Below, in pieces: positions 12,478-20,105 of a stretch of DNA of 20,105 nucleotides. Made by a program: the position numbers and the translations under genes. The notes beneath the pieces were generated by a model that was given only the letters and a program-made list of their open reading frames with translations, was not told the DNA's origin and searched no databases. The stretch is from Neisseriaceae bacterium HSC-16F19 (GTDB lineage: Bacteria > Pseudomonadota > Gammaproteobacteria > Burkholderiales > Neisseriaceae), in the NCBI RefSeq assembly GCF_024171525.1, contig NZ_JALJZY010000028.1, positions 1-20,105 on the forward strand, given 5' to 3'. The first letter of the stretch is position 1. Each line of letters begins with the position of its first letter.

Positions 12478-14657
12478 GTCGTAATCTGATTGAGCTGGTG
12501 GCCCGGTTTCAGGACCGGGCATCGCAAGGTTTGCGCCGTTTGTCGACGGAGACACAACGCGCGGCACAGGCACAGGCACGCTCGGCTGCCGTTTCCGTGC
12601 GCCAGCAATCTGCGGCACGGGCGGCCTATGCCCGCATCGGTATCCGTTCGGAACGCGAAATCCAGCGCGAAATCGAGCGTACCCAGCGGGCTTACCGGCA
12701 TTTGGCCCAATCCGGCGTATTGTCGCAACGCGAGTTGGCACGGGCGGCACAAGCCACACGCGGCCGTATCCGTGAGCTGAATAATGAGATGGGGCGCCAA
12801 AGCGGTGCACAACGGATTGCGGGTTTGGGACGCGGTCTGGCGGCAGGTGCGGCATCGGTCACCGCCGGCGGCATGGTATTGGCCCGCCCCGTCAGCCGTA
12901 CCATGGATTACGACACCGAGCTGCGTCACGCGGTCAATACCCTGTATGCGGGCAAAAGCCTGGCCGAAAAACGCGCCGGTATGGCGGAGGTCAACCAAGC
13001 GGTGAGTGACGCCGCACATTTGGGCGGCCGCAGCCGCTCGGAAGCCTTGGCCGCCATGAACACCATGGCCGCCAGTGGCGCCATGAGCGACGAGGCGGTG
13101 CGTTCTTTGTTGCCGACGGTGATGAAAACAGCTGCCGCGGCCAATGCCGACGGCAACGAGATCGCCACTTTGGTGAGCAAGGCCCTGCAGGCGGGTTTCC
13201 GGGAAAGCGACATCCCGGCACTGCTGGATCGTGCGGTGCAATCGGGCGTGGACGGCGGTTTTGAGTTGCGCGACATGGCACGTTGGCTGCCGCAACAAAT
13301 GGCCGCCATGAAAAACGCCGGTATGGCCGCCACGTTGGATAATTTTTCCGCCATCCTCAGTGCCAACCAATTGTCGTTTATGACTGCGGGCAGCGCCGAC
13401 GAAGCAGGCAATAATCTGGTCAACCTGCTGGCGAAAATCAACAGTCAGGACACGATTACCAAAGCCAAAAAAATCAAGATTAACGGCAAAGAAGGTTTTG
13501 ATTTTACTGCCTCCATGACCAAACGGCAGGCAGAGGGCATGAACTCGCTGGATGCCATTGTGGACATTGTGCGCGAGCTGGTGGGCAAAGACGAGAAAAG
13601 CCGGGCTTTGATGGCGCAGCTGGCCGCGGCGCAAGGCGACGAAGCCAAGATGGCCATACTGGAGAGCCAGAAAGCCCTGGTGGACGGTACGGCGGTGGGA
13701 CAGTTGGTATCCGACCGCCAGGCGCTGATGGCCTTGCTGTCGTTGGTCAACAATGCCGAAGCCGCCGAACGTCTGCGCGAGGGCCAGAGCAAGGCGGAAG
13801 GTGCGGTACAGGCGAATTACGACTTTCTGGCCGAAGGTTCGGGATTTCGGGTGGCACAAGCCAAGGCCACGGCGGAATCCGCCGAATACGCTGCCTTTAA
13901 CGAAGGCGCGCACAAGTTGGGCGAAGCCGCCGAAGCACTGACCAATTGGGCGCGGGGCAACCCGGACGGCGCGGCCACGGCCGTGGGCGGCGGCTATGTG
14001 GGCGCGGCTGCCGCAGCTGCTTGGGGCGGCTGGTCTGTTTTTGGCGGCAAGGGTTTGTTCGGCGGCTTGTTGGGCGGCAGTAAGGGTTTGGCCGGTGGCG
14101 GCGTCGGTGGCGCCGCGGGTGGCGCGGGTGGCGGTATAGCCGCGGGTTCTCTGGCCGCGGCGGCCGCGCCCTTGGCCGTGATGGGCGGTGTGACTTTGTG
14201 GGCGGGTAAGAAAGACAAATCCGCGGAAACAAGCGCTTTGCGCAGCGTGAGCCATTATCTCAGCAATTTGCTGCCGGATTTCGGCGGTGACGCCCGCCGC
14301 GGGGAGTTGTTGCGCCAACGGGCGGAATTGGGCGGCGAACACGCCCGCAATTACGAAAACTATTTGCGTGCCCAAGGCAAAAACCCTTTGGACAGTCCCG
14401 AGCTGCAACAGAGTATGCAGCAGATGCAGCAGTCGGCACAGACCTATCAGCAGGCGGGTGACCAATACGCGCAAGCAGTGTCAGACAACCATCAGGCGGC
14501 GGTGCAGCTGACCGCGGCAGCGGGTACCATGCAGACGGCGGCGGCGCAGTTTCAGGCAGCCGCAGGTCGGCCGATACCGGTGACGGTTACGGTGCAGAAC
14601 GGCCATATTGCCGCCTATATCAACCAAGCGGCGGCACGCGACAATCGGAGAAATTAG
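12474..14657 (+). CDS. Tail tape measure protein (Mu gp42-like)
   Basis: 727 aa. It sets tail length and is ejected with the DNA. The N-terminal about 110 residues are strongly helical, coiled-coil-like and rich in Arg/Gln/Ala. A tape-measure domain follows: DTELRHAVNTLYAG, SEALAAMNTMAAS, GFRESDIPALLDRAVQSGVDGGFELRDMARWLPQ. Around residues 505-578 comes a Gly/Ala-rich hydrophobic region (WGGWSVFGGKGLFGGLLGG, then AAAAAPLAVMGGVTLWAG), plausibly the membrane-inserting part. The C-terminus is Gln-rich coiled coil. ATG 12474 overlaps the gp41' stop. For a Mu-like phage this is an expected length. Confidence 0.93.
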   Translation: MSRNLIELVARFQDRASQGLRRLSTETQRAAQAQARSAAVSVRQQSAARAAYARIGIRSEREIQREIERTQRAYRHLAQSGVLSQRELARAAQATRGRIRELNNEMGRQSGAQRIAGLGRGLAAGAASVTAGGMVLARPVSRTMDYDTELRHAVNTLYAGKSLAEKRAGMAEVNQAVSDAAHLGGRSRSEALAAMNTMAASGAMSDEAVRSLLPTVMKTAAAANADGNEIATLVSKALQAGFRESDIPALLDRAVQSGVDGGFELRDMARWLPQQMAAMKNAGMAATLDNFSAILSANQLSFMTAGSADEAGNNLVNLLAKINSQDTITKAKKIKINGKEGFDFTASMTKRQAEGMNSLDAIVDIVRELVGKDEKSRALMAQLAAAQGDEAKMAILESQKALVDGTAVGQLVSDRQALMALLSLVNNAEAAERLREGQSKAEGAVQANYDFLAEGSGFRVAQAKATAESAEYAAFNEGAHKLGEAAEALTNWARGNPDGAATAVGGGYVGAAAAAAWGGWSVFGGKGLFGGLLGGSKGLAGGGVGGAAGGAGGGIAAGSLAAAAAPLAVMGGVTLWAGKKDKSAETSALRSVSHYLSNLLPDFGGDARRGELLRQRAELGGEHARNYENYLRAQGKNPLDSPELQQSMQQMQQSAQTYQQAGDQYAQAVSDNHQAAVQLTAAAGTMQTAAAQFQAAAGRPIPVTVTVQNGHIAAYINQAAARDNRRN
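14551..14562 (-). repeat. DNA uptake sequence (minus orientation) in the tape measure gene
   Basis: Minus strand reads CGGCTGCCTGAA, 11 of 12 bases of the Simonsiella-type uptake sequence. It encodes part of the Ala/Gln-rich C-terminus, a permissive place. Confidence 0.6.
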
Positions 14658-15995
14658 ATGTCTTGGCAACATACTTTGCTGGATGCCAGTTTTAAAGGTG
14701 TGCCCTTTGAGGTGACGGGCGACAGCCTCAAGGGGCAGCACGCTTTGGCGGAGCACGAGTATCCGTATGTGGACGGCGCGGATATTGAAGACACGGGCAG
14801 CACGGCTTTGGAAATGAGTCTGACGGCGGTGTTGTACGGTGGGGATTACGAGGGCCGGCTGCAAAGCCTGATCAAAGTGTTGCGCGAGACGGGTGCGGGC
14901 GAGCTGGTGCATCCGGTTTACGGCAGTGTACCCGATTGTGTGGTGACGGATTTTGAGGTGCGCCACCATGAAGACAGCCCTGATTTCGCCGAAATCAGCA
15001 TGGGCTTCAAGCAGTCTGTGGCCGCGGCGCCGTTTTTTGAGCGCGAGTTGCCGCTGGCTTTGGCCGACGAGTTGGATTTTTTGGCGGATTTGGCCACATG
15101 GCAGGGTTTTGCGGTGTTCGAGCAGGCCCTGGCGGGCATAGGCCGGGCCAGCCGTCGTTGGAACGCATTTCATGCGGCGGTGCTGAATGTGGTGGGCGTG
15201 TTGTACGCCCAAACGGGCCGGATATACGGCGGGGTGTTGGATTTGGCCAATGCGCCGCGGGTGCTGGTGGCGGAGCTGCGTGCGGTCTGCGGTGCGTGGA
15301 CGCAGATGCACCGGCGCGGCGGCAGCGGTTTGGCCGCCTGGCGTGATACGGTGGCCGGTGTCCGCGGTGCGGCGGATACGCCGCGACAGGTGTATGCGGG
15401 TTTGGCGGGCGGGGCTCATGATGCGGATGTGCGCGATATGGCGGCCTTGTGTGCTTTGCTTACCACGGTGGCGGCCACGGAAACCGCGGCGGAAGCAGCC
15501 GATATTCTGGCGGCCGAAACCCGGCAGGCGCTACTGACGCCGGACGAGCTGGCCCGTTTGCTGGCAGACGCACGTCTGTTGTTGCGGCGTGCTTTGGCCG
15601 CCAACCGGATTTTGGCGCTGATGCTGGCGGCACCCCATTTGGCGCAGGCTTTGGCACAGCGTTTGTTGGATTTGGACGATGATACGGACACGCTGTATGC
15701 GGATTTGGCCGCAGCCGGATTGCTGCCGCGAGTGCCGTATCTGCACATTACCGGCGATTTGGGCGCACACATCCGCACCATGGCGCATACTTTGCAGAAA
15801 CAGACCATGGCAGTCATCAATCTGCGGCCGCCGCTGGTGAAAAAAACGGTGCGCACAGATACCAGTCTGCATTTGCTGGCGTTTGCCTGGTACGGCGACC
15901 ACAACCGCCAAGCGGAATTGCTGCGGCTCAATCCGCAGATACGCCATCCGAATTTTATTGCCCGTGGGAGTGTTTTGAATGCCTACGCCCGATAA
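14658..15995 (+). CDS. Mu gpN-like baseplate / DNA circularization protein (gp43)
   Basis: 445 aa. The N-terminal about 115 residues form the DNA_circ_N domain: SWQHTLLDASFKGVPFEV, HEYPYVDGADIEDTG, VLYGGDYEGRL, GELVHPVYG, then SPDFAEISMGF. The rest is Ala/Leu-rich helical sequence. A short C-terminal beta part (LHLLAFAWYGDHNRQAELLR) ends NPQIRHPNFIARGS, which resembles a LysM-like or TssA-like tail common in this family. It links the tail tip to the baseplate hub. The ATG abuts the tape measure stop, and GGAGAAATT upstream could be its ribosome site. Confidence 0.9.
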   Translation: MSWQHTLLDASFKGVPFEVTGDSLKGQHALAEHEYPYVDGADIEDTGSTALEMSLTAVLYGGDYEGRLQSLIKVLRETGAGELVHPVYGSVPDCVVTDFEVRHHEDSPDFAEISMGFKQSVAAAPFFERELPLALADELDFLADLATWQGFAVFEQALAGIGRASRRWNAFHAAVLNVVGVLYAQTGRIYGGVLDLANAPRVLVAELRAVCGAWTQMHRRGGSGLAAWRDTVAGVRGAADTPRQVYAGLAGGAHDADVRDMAALCALLTTVAATETAAEAADILAAETRQALLTPDELARLLADARLLLRRALAANRILALMLAAPHLAQALAQRLLDLDDDTDTLYADLAAAGLLPRVPYLHITGDLGAHIRTMAHTLQKQTMAVINLRPPLVKKTVRTDTSLHLLAFAWYGDHNRQAELLRLNPQIRHPNFIARGSVLNAYAR

Positions 15996-17094
15996 TACGG
16001 TGTCGCTGCTGATTAACGGCAAGACGCATGCGCAATGGCACGATTACGATATCGACAGCGATCTGCTCACACCGGCAGACGATTTTGCAGTGACCTTGGG
16101 CCGCCCGGTGGATGCCAAACCGGATGCGGTGCAGGCGGGAGACGCGGTACAGGTGCGGGTGGGTGAAGACACCGTGTTGTCCGGCCGTATCGACCGGGTG
16201 GAAACCCGTACGGAAAAAGGCGAAAAAACGCTCTCCATCAGTGGCCGGGATGACGCGGCGGTGCTGCTGGACTGCTCCTGCCCCGTTTTTGATGCACAGC
16301 AGATGGATTTGGCGCAAATCATCGACCAAATCGTGAAGCCTTTGGGTTTGTCCAAAATCCGTATTGATGCAGCCAAAACGGCCAAGACGCACAAGGTGCA
16401 GATTGAGCCGGGCACACGGGCTTGGGACGCTTTGGTGCAATATGCGGAAGCCAACGGTTTGTGGCCGTGGCTGGAACCGGACGGTACTTTGGTGGTGGGC
16501 GGTCCGGACTATACGGCGCCGCCGGTGGCGGATTTGATTGTGTGCTTGTCCGGTGAGGGCAACAATGTATCAGCGCTGTCGGTCGCCCGCGATATGGCGT
16601 CCCGCTACAGTGAAATCACGGTTTTGGGGCAGAGCCACGGCGGCCGGCACAATATCCGTGTCACGGTGAAAGACGAAGCGGTGAAGGTGCACCGGCCTTT
16701 GATTGTGGTGGAAGCGGATGTAGACGACCGGGCGGCGGCGGAGCGCAAGGCGAAAAAGCGTCTGGCGGACAGCCGTTTGGACGGCCTGACCATCACGGCC
16801 ACGGTGAAGGGACACCGCAATGATGAGGGGGTGTTGTGGCAACCGGGACAGCGCATCCGTGTGTTGAGCGAGCCGGACGGCTTGGATGCGGTGTATTTTT
16901 TGATGGCGCGCAAGTTTACCGGCGGCCGCGGGCAGCCGACACAAACGGTGCTGACACTGAAAGAAGACGGCGCTTGGGTGTTGGACGCGGAAACGCCCAA
17001 GAAAACGGTGGGCGGCCAAAGCGGCGGTAAGCGCAGCCGTGGCGGCCGCCGTCGTGACAAAGGCAGTGCGAAAGAAGAGTTACAGGTCATTTAA
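15979..17094 (+). CDS. Mu gpP-like baseplate hub protein (gp44)
   Basis: 371 aa. This is the central baseplate hub, related to T4 gp27. The beginning DNTVSLLINGKTHAQWHDYDID is typical of the family, as are AVTLGRPV, the motif VRVGEDTVLSGRIDRVETRTE and SISGRDDAAVLLDCS. The N-terminal part is beta-rich, and the C-terminal part has a second tandem domain (VLWQPGQRIRV, YFLMARKFTGGRG). A basic tail (GKRSRGGRRRDKG) closes it. ATG 15979 overlaps gene N by 17 bases, and GGGAG lies just upstream. Confidence 0.92.
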   Translation: MPTPDNTVSLLINGKTHAQWHDYDIDSDLLTPADDFAVTLGRPVDAKPDAVQAGDAVQVRVGEDTVLSGRIDRVETRTEKGEKTLSISGRDDAAVLLDCSCPVFDAQQMDLAQIIDQIVKPLGLSKIRIDAAKTAKTHKVQIEPGTRAWDALVQYAEANGLWPWLEPDGTLVVGGPDYTAPPVADLIVCLSGEGNNVSALSVARDMASRYSEITVLGQSHGGRHNIRVTVKDEAVKVHRPLIVVEADVDDRAAAERKAKKRLADSRLDGLTITATVKGHRNDEGVLWQPGQRIRVLSEPDGLDAVYFLMARKFTGGRGQPTQTVLTLKEDGAWVLDAETPKKTVGGQSGGKRSRGGRRRDKGSAKEELQVI

Positions 17095-17105
17095 ACGGGG
17101 TTTAT

Positions 17106-17747
17106 ATGGACGCTAAATCGGTAGACGGCCGCATTGCCCGTGCCCTGGGCGCGGTGCGGCAGGCATTTCGCGGCAAAATCAGCCGCACGCAGTCGGGCGG
17201 CGGCGTGCAACGCATACAGCTGGAAGGCTTGGCCGGAGAAACGGTGCAGGATTTGGAGCATGCCGAGCAGTTCGGCTTTACGGCGCACCCGCCCGCGGGC
17301 AGCGATTGCGTGGTGGTGCCTTTGGGCGGCAAGACCTCCCACGGGATTATTGTCACCACCACCAACGGTGCCTACCGCATTACCGGCTTGGCCGAGGGCG
17401 AGACGGCGGTGTACAACCAAGACGGTGCGAAAATCGTACTCAAACAAGGCAAAATCATCGAAATCGACTGCAGCCAACTGGTGATCCGGGCGGAGCAAGG
17501 CATCAGTATGAGTGCGCCCGCCGGTATGGAAATTGACGCACCCAATGTGCGGTGCACCGCCGAGATAACCGCCCAAGGCCAAATCAACGGCAACGGCGGC
17601 CTCAGTATCCAAGGCGGCAACGGTGCGGTATTTACGGGGCCGGTGCGGCAGACCGGCGGCAGCTATACCACAGATCAGGATGTGGTGGCATCGGGCATCA
17701 GCCTGAGCGGTCACGACCACACCGCGGGTGTCGGCCCGCCCCAATAA
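17106..17747 (+). CDS. Mu gp45-like baseplate spike protein (gpV type)
   Basis: 213 aa. This is the membrane-piercing spike at the tail tip. The N-terminal OB-like part shows AEQFGFTAHPPAGSDCVVVPLGG and GIIVTTTNGAYRI. The C-terminal half is a repeat-rich beta-prism (NGNGGLSIQGGNGAVFTG, then VRQTGGSYTTDQDVVASGISL). It ends GHDHTAGVGPPQ: the H203/H205 pair matches the HxH iron-binding tip known from Mu gp45 and P2 gpV. ATG 17106 follows GGGG, 11 bases after the gene P stop. The next gene starts 53 bases after this one. Confidence 0.92.
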   Translation: MDAKSVDGRIARALGAVRQAFRGKISRTQSGGGVQRIQLEGLAGETVQDLEHAEQFGFTAHPPAGSDCVVVPLGGKTSHGIIVTTTNGAYRITGLAEGETAVYNQDGAKIVLKQGKIIEIDCSQLVIRAEQGISMSAPAGMEIDAPNVRCTAEITAQGQINGNGGLSIQGGNGAVFTGPVRQTGGSYTTDQDVVASGISLSGHDHTAGVGPPQ

Positions 17748-17775
17748 GCGCTGAAGCGCGTCAAGGGCTTTACAG

Positions 17776-17809
17776 AGCGTCCATATCCCACAATGGGGGT
17801 ATGGACGCT
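17776..17809 (+). promoter_or_regulatory. Hairpin covering the gp46 ribosome site and start codon
   Basis: AGCGTCCATA (17776-17785) pairs with TATGGACGCT (17800-17809), and CCCA (17787-17790) with TGGG (17794-17797), around loop CAA. The right side holds the GGGGG Shine-Dalgarno and the ATG at 17801. It should lower gp46 initiation unless opened. Confidence 0.6.
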
Positions 17810-18154
17810 TTGCTTAATCCCTATACCGCAGACTACCTCCCCAACCGCAGTGCCGCCGGTCTGCAAAACGAGGTGTATATCCGCCTGATGACGCCCTTGG
17901 GCAGTTATTGGGGCGACCCGACTCTGGGCAGCCGTCTGCACGAATTGCGCCGCCAAAAGCATGTGCCGCGCATGGCGGTGCTGGCACGGCAATACGCCGA
18001 ACAGGCTTTGCAGGTGGTGCAGGACAAAGGGCGGGCACGCAGTATTGCGGTAAGCGCGGTTTTGCCGCGCACCGGCCGGTTGCGCTTGGATGTGGAGGCG
18101 GTAGACCCCGGCGGGGAGCGGGTGAGCCTGGCTTATGAGGTGGCGCTGGCATGA
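17801..18154 (+). CDS. Mu gp46-like baseplate wedge protein (T4 gp25-like)
   Basis: 117 aa from ATG 17801, starting MDALLNPYTADYLPNRSAAG. It carries NEVYIRLMTPLGSYWGDPTLGSRLHELRR, the family hallmark. It is the sheath-initiating wedge component that attaches to gpJ. This start begins family-like sequence and is preceded by GGGGG (17795-17799). That spacing is short, and the whole site sits in a hairpin. The upstream open frame out to 17552 is gp45 read out of frame. Its stop overlaps the gpJ start. Confidence 0.9.
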   Translation: MDALLNPYTADYLPNRSAAGLQNEVYIRLMTPLGSYWGDPTLGSRLHELRRQKHVPRMAVLARQYAEQALQVVQDKGRARSIAVSAVLPRTGRLRLDVEAVDPGGERVSLAYEVALA

Positions 18155-19200
18155 AAAATTTTGAAGAAATCCGCGCGGATTATCTGCGCGACCTGCAAAA
18201 CCGTGTACCGGCCGCGCATGTGCACCCGGGCAGCGACAACCATGCTCGCGCGACAGCCTTGGCCGCCTTGGCGGAAGGCCAATACCGCCACCAAGAGTGG
18301 GTATTGCGCCAGGCATTCGCGGATACGGCAGACAGCGCCTATTTGGAAAAACACGCGGCCATATACCGGATTGTGCGCAAACCGGGTGTGGCGGCATCGG
18401 GCAGTGTGCGAATCAGCGGCCGTCCGGGCACGGTTTTGCCCGCCGGACTGACGCTCAGTTGCGGGGACAGTCTGTACCGTACTGCAGACGGGGTGCTGAT
18501 CGGCCCCGGCGGCAGTGCGGATGTGGTCTGCCACGCGGTGGCCGTCGGCACGGCACACAACCAGGCGGACAACAGTGCGGCTCTGTTGCAGAGCGCGCCG
18601 GCCGGGGCGGACAGTGCGGCGGTGCTGTTGTCGGCTGCGGGCGGTACGGATGCGGAGGACGATGCCGCATTGCTGGCCCGTCTGCTCGACCATCTGCGAC
18701 GCCCGCCCGCGGGCGGGAACGCACACGATTACTATCGTTGGGCCATGGAAGTGCCGGGGGTGACACGGGCATTTGTGTATCCGCTGCGCCGGGGCTTGGG
18801 TACGGTGGATATTGCGATATTGGCACAGGCGGGTCTGCCCGGCCCGGGGGTGGTGGCCGCGGTGCAGGATTATATCGACGAGCGGCGGCCGGTGACCGCC
18901 AAAAATGCCTTGGTATTGGCGCCGACCGCTGTGCGGGTGGATGTGCAAGCGCAAGTGCGCTTGTTGCCCGGGGCGGTATTGGCCGAGGTAACCGCGGCGG
19001 TACGGACCATGCTGGAAGCCTATTTTGCCCGCCTGCAACCGGGTGAAACGGTGTACCGCAGCCAAATTGAAGGCCTGATCAGCCAGGCGGCTGGCGTGCA
19101 GGACCGTATTGTGTCCGCACCCGCGGCGAATGTGGCGGCCACGGTGACACCCGAGCTGCAATGGGCGGTTTTAGGCGATGTGGAGTTGACGGCGGTATGA
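18151..19200 (+). CDS. Mu gp47-like baseplate J protein
   Basis: 349 aa. Baseplate wedge protein related to T4 gp6. Recognisable parts are an N-terminal helix MKNFEEIRADYLRDLQN, ADSAYLEKHAAIY, beta-sandwich segments (RISGRPGTVLPAGLTL, then YRTADG), GGTDAEDDAALLARLLDHLRRPPAGGNAHDYYRWA near residues 166-200 and the J signature VPGVTRAFVYPLRRGLGTVDI. The C-terminus carries RVDVQAQVRLLPGA, then GETVYRSQIEGLI. ATG 18151 overlaps the gp46 stop, and the stop overlaps the next ATG. Confidence 0.95.
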   Translation: MKNFEEIRADYLRDLQNRVPAAHVHPGSDNHARATALAALAEGQYRHQEWVLRQAFADTADSAYLEKHAAIYRIVRKPGVAASGSVRISGRPGTVLPAGLTLSCGDSLYRTADGVLIGPGGSADVVCHAVAVGTAHNQADNSAALLQSAPAGADSAAVLLSAAGGTDAEDDAALLARLLDHLRRPPAGGNAHDYYRWAMEVPGVTRAFVYPLRRGLGTVDIAILAQAGLPGPGVVAAVQDYIDERRPVTAKNALVLAPTAVRVDVQAQVRLLPGAVLAEVTAAVRTMLEAYFARLQPGETVYRSQIEGLISQAAGVQDRIVSAPAANVAATVTPELQWAVLGDVELTAV

Positions 19201-19763
19201 GCACTTATGCACAGCTGATCCGCGATTATTTTCCGCCGGTCAGTTACGACCTTGCCGCAGGCGGCCAGGCGGCGGAACGTGCCGCCGAGGCGGCGGTATT
19301 GGATGCCGTCAACGGCCAAGCCGGGCGGGTAACGGGTGCGTTTTATCCGCCGACGGCGGCAGCGTATATCACCCGCTGGGAAACCGTGTTGGACATCGAA
19401 CCGCCGGAGCCCGGCAATTACGCCCGCCGGGTGGCGGACGTATTGGCGCGGCTCAATGCGGTCGGCGGCTTGAGCATACCTTATTTTATCGGTCTGGCCG
19501 CAGCCGCAGGCTACAGTATCACCATTGCCGAACCCCAACCTTTCCGCGCGGGTGTGAATCGTGCGGGAGACCGTTTGGCGGCGGAGGACATTATGTGGGT
19601 GTGGCGTGTGGATGTGGCGGCGGCCAGCCAGACCGTGTGGTATTTCCGCGCCGGTGCGGGCGGCGCGGGCGGCCGCCTGAGCAGTTACAGTGATGCGGTG
19701 ATTGAAGCGCTGTTTAAGCGCTTGAAACCCGCACATACCGCCGTCCGATTTACTTACCGATGA
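19197..19763 (+). CDS. Mu gp48-like tail/baseplate protein (DUF2313)
   Basis: 188 aa from ATG 19197, overlapping the gpJ stop. The start MSTYAQLIRDYFPPVSYDL is characteristic of this family. WETVLDIEPPEPGNYARRVADVLARLNAVGGLSIPYFIGLAAAAGY near residues 60-107 and the C-terminal LFKRLKPAHTAVRFTYR confirm it. These proteins are thought to link baseplate to the tail fibre (like P2 gpI). The tail fibre begins 10 bases later. Confidence 0.93.
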   Translation: MSTYAQLIRDYFPPVSYDLAAGGQAAERAAEAAVLDAVNGQAGRVTGAFYPPTAAAYITRWETVLDIEPPEPGNYARRVADVLARLNAVGGLSIPYFIGLAAAAGYSITIAEPQPFRAGVNRAGDRLAAEDIMWVWRVDVAAASQTVWYFRAGAGGAGGRLSSYSDAVIEALFKRLKPAHTAVRFTYR

Positions 19764-19773
19764 GGGTTTGACA

Positions 19774-20105
19774 ATGTATCCGATTGATACGCAAGACAAT
19801 GTATTTCACGACGGCGACGGGGTGGCCGAGCCGGGCACGATATTGCCGGCATGGTGGCTGAATATGATGCAGGCCGAGCAGTTGGCTTTGTTGTCGGCGG
19901 CCAATATCACCCCCGACCGGGGTCAGAACAATCAGGTACTGGCGGCTTTGAACGCGCTGTACGGATCACCGGCGGCGGCCAGTTTGTCCGCAGCCGGCAT
20001 TGTGCGGCTGTCCAGCTCCACCAACAGCACCGACGAAACCATGGCCGCCACACCCAAGGCCGTACGCGAAGCCATGCTGGCGGCGCAGTCTGCCGTATCC
20101 AGCGG
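19774..20105 (+). CDS. Tail fibre protein (Mu gp49/gpS-like), partial at window end
   Basis: Only the first 110 codons are inside the window; the frame is open at 20105. It starts at ATG 19774 (MYPIDTQDNVFHDGDGV), with GAGGG about 10 bases upstream. An N-terminal about 60 residues carry ILPAWWLNMMQAEQLALLSAANI and a helix-rich attachment part. They are followed by SLSAAGIVRLSSSTNSTDET, MAATPKAVREA, the short repeat of phage fibres (Phage_fiber_2 type). The attachment N-terminus is usually conserved, and the host-binding tip, here outside the window, varies. Confidence 0.88.
   Translation, partial: MYPIDTQDNVFHDGDGVAEPGTILPAWWLNMMQAEQLALLSAANITPDRGQNNQVLAALNALYGSPAAASLSAAGIVRLSSSTNSTDETMAATPKAVREAMLAAQSAVSS

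Noticed and set aside
13985..14215. Gly/Ala-rich repeats as a possible DNA repeat array or CRISPR-like element
   Set aside because: The units are irregular at DNA level and encode the low-complexity hydrophobic part of the tape measure protein. No CRISPR array is present in the window.
12450..14474. Minus-strand 674-codon open frame opposite the tape measure gene
   Set aside because: Shadow of a repetitive Ala/Gly-rich coding region; no ribosome site or recognisable domain.

Overview
The window is most of the structural (late) half of a Mu-like (FluMu/MuMenB-type) transposable prophage, all on the + strand. The host is probably a member of the Neisseriaceae. The main clue is a set of short oligomers matching AGGCTGCCTGAA, the DNA-uptake-sequence dialect I recall for Simonsiella-like members of the family, several at the base of terminators. 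A second clue is an IS end resembling the IS1106/IS5-type elements common in Neisseria. The DNA is GC-rich overall, which argues against low-GC Simonsiella itself; a relative such as Conchiformibius or Alysiella is possible but not proven.

Layout. 1-94: 3' end of an IS5-family insertion sequence, which has removed the 5' part of the large terminase gene (95-1371). 1433-1467: terminator. 1468-4978: portal (gp29), minor head protein (gp30) with an AT-rich nuclease-like C-terminal domain, an odd antisense tRNA-like element, and virion morphogenesis protein G. 4978-5177: terminator and a perfect palindrome where Mu has its late promoter for gene I. 5178-8878: protease/scaffold I (with an internal scaffold start), major head T, and the gp35-gp38 connector/completion genes. 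8878-10691: tail sheath and tail tube. 10690-11881: a non-structural cassette inserted between tail tube and tail chaperone, bounded on both sides by uptake-sequence terminators. It holds a leader ORF, a BRO-N antirepressor-like gene and an unknown 62-aa ORF. 11882-19763: tail chaperones with a -1 frameshift, tape measure, N, P, gp45 spike, gp46, gp47 (J), gp48. 19774-end: start of the tail fibre.

The genes form the usual head-then-tail assembly line. Terminase packages DNA through the portal; I/Z scaffold and mature a capsid of T; gp36-38 complete the neck; sheath and tube build around the tape measure with help from the gp41 chaperones; N, P, gp45-48 form the baseplate and spike; the fibre binds the host. 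Most junctions are ATGA-type overlaps or gaps of a few bases. The exceptions are where the interesting signals lie: four intrinsic terminators inside the operon, two hairpins that mask start sites, and the inserted cassette.

The prophage is probably packaging-defective because of the IS. The most unusual features are: the BRO cassette, whose leader ORF stops inside the arm of a hairpin that hides the antirepressor Shine-Dalgarno; the nuclease-like domain next to an antisense tRNA-like element; and a perfect 27-bp palindrome inside the BRO gene.
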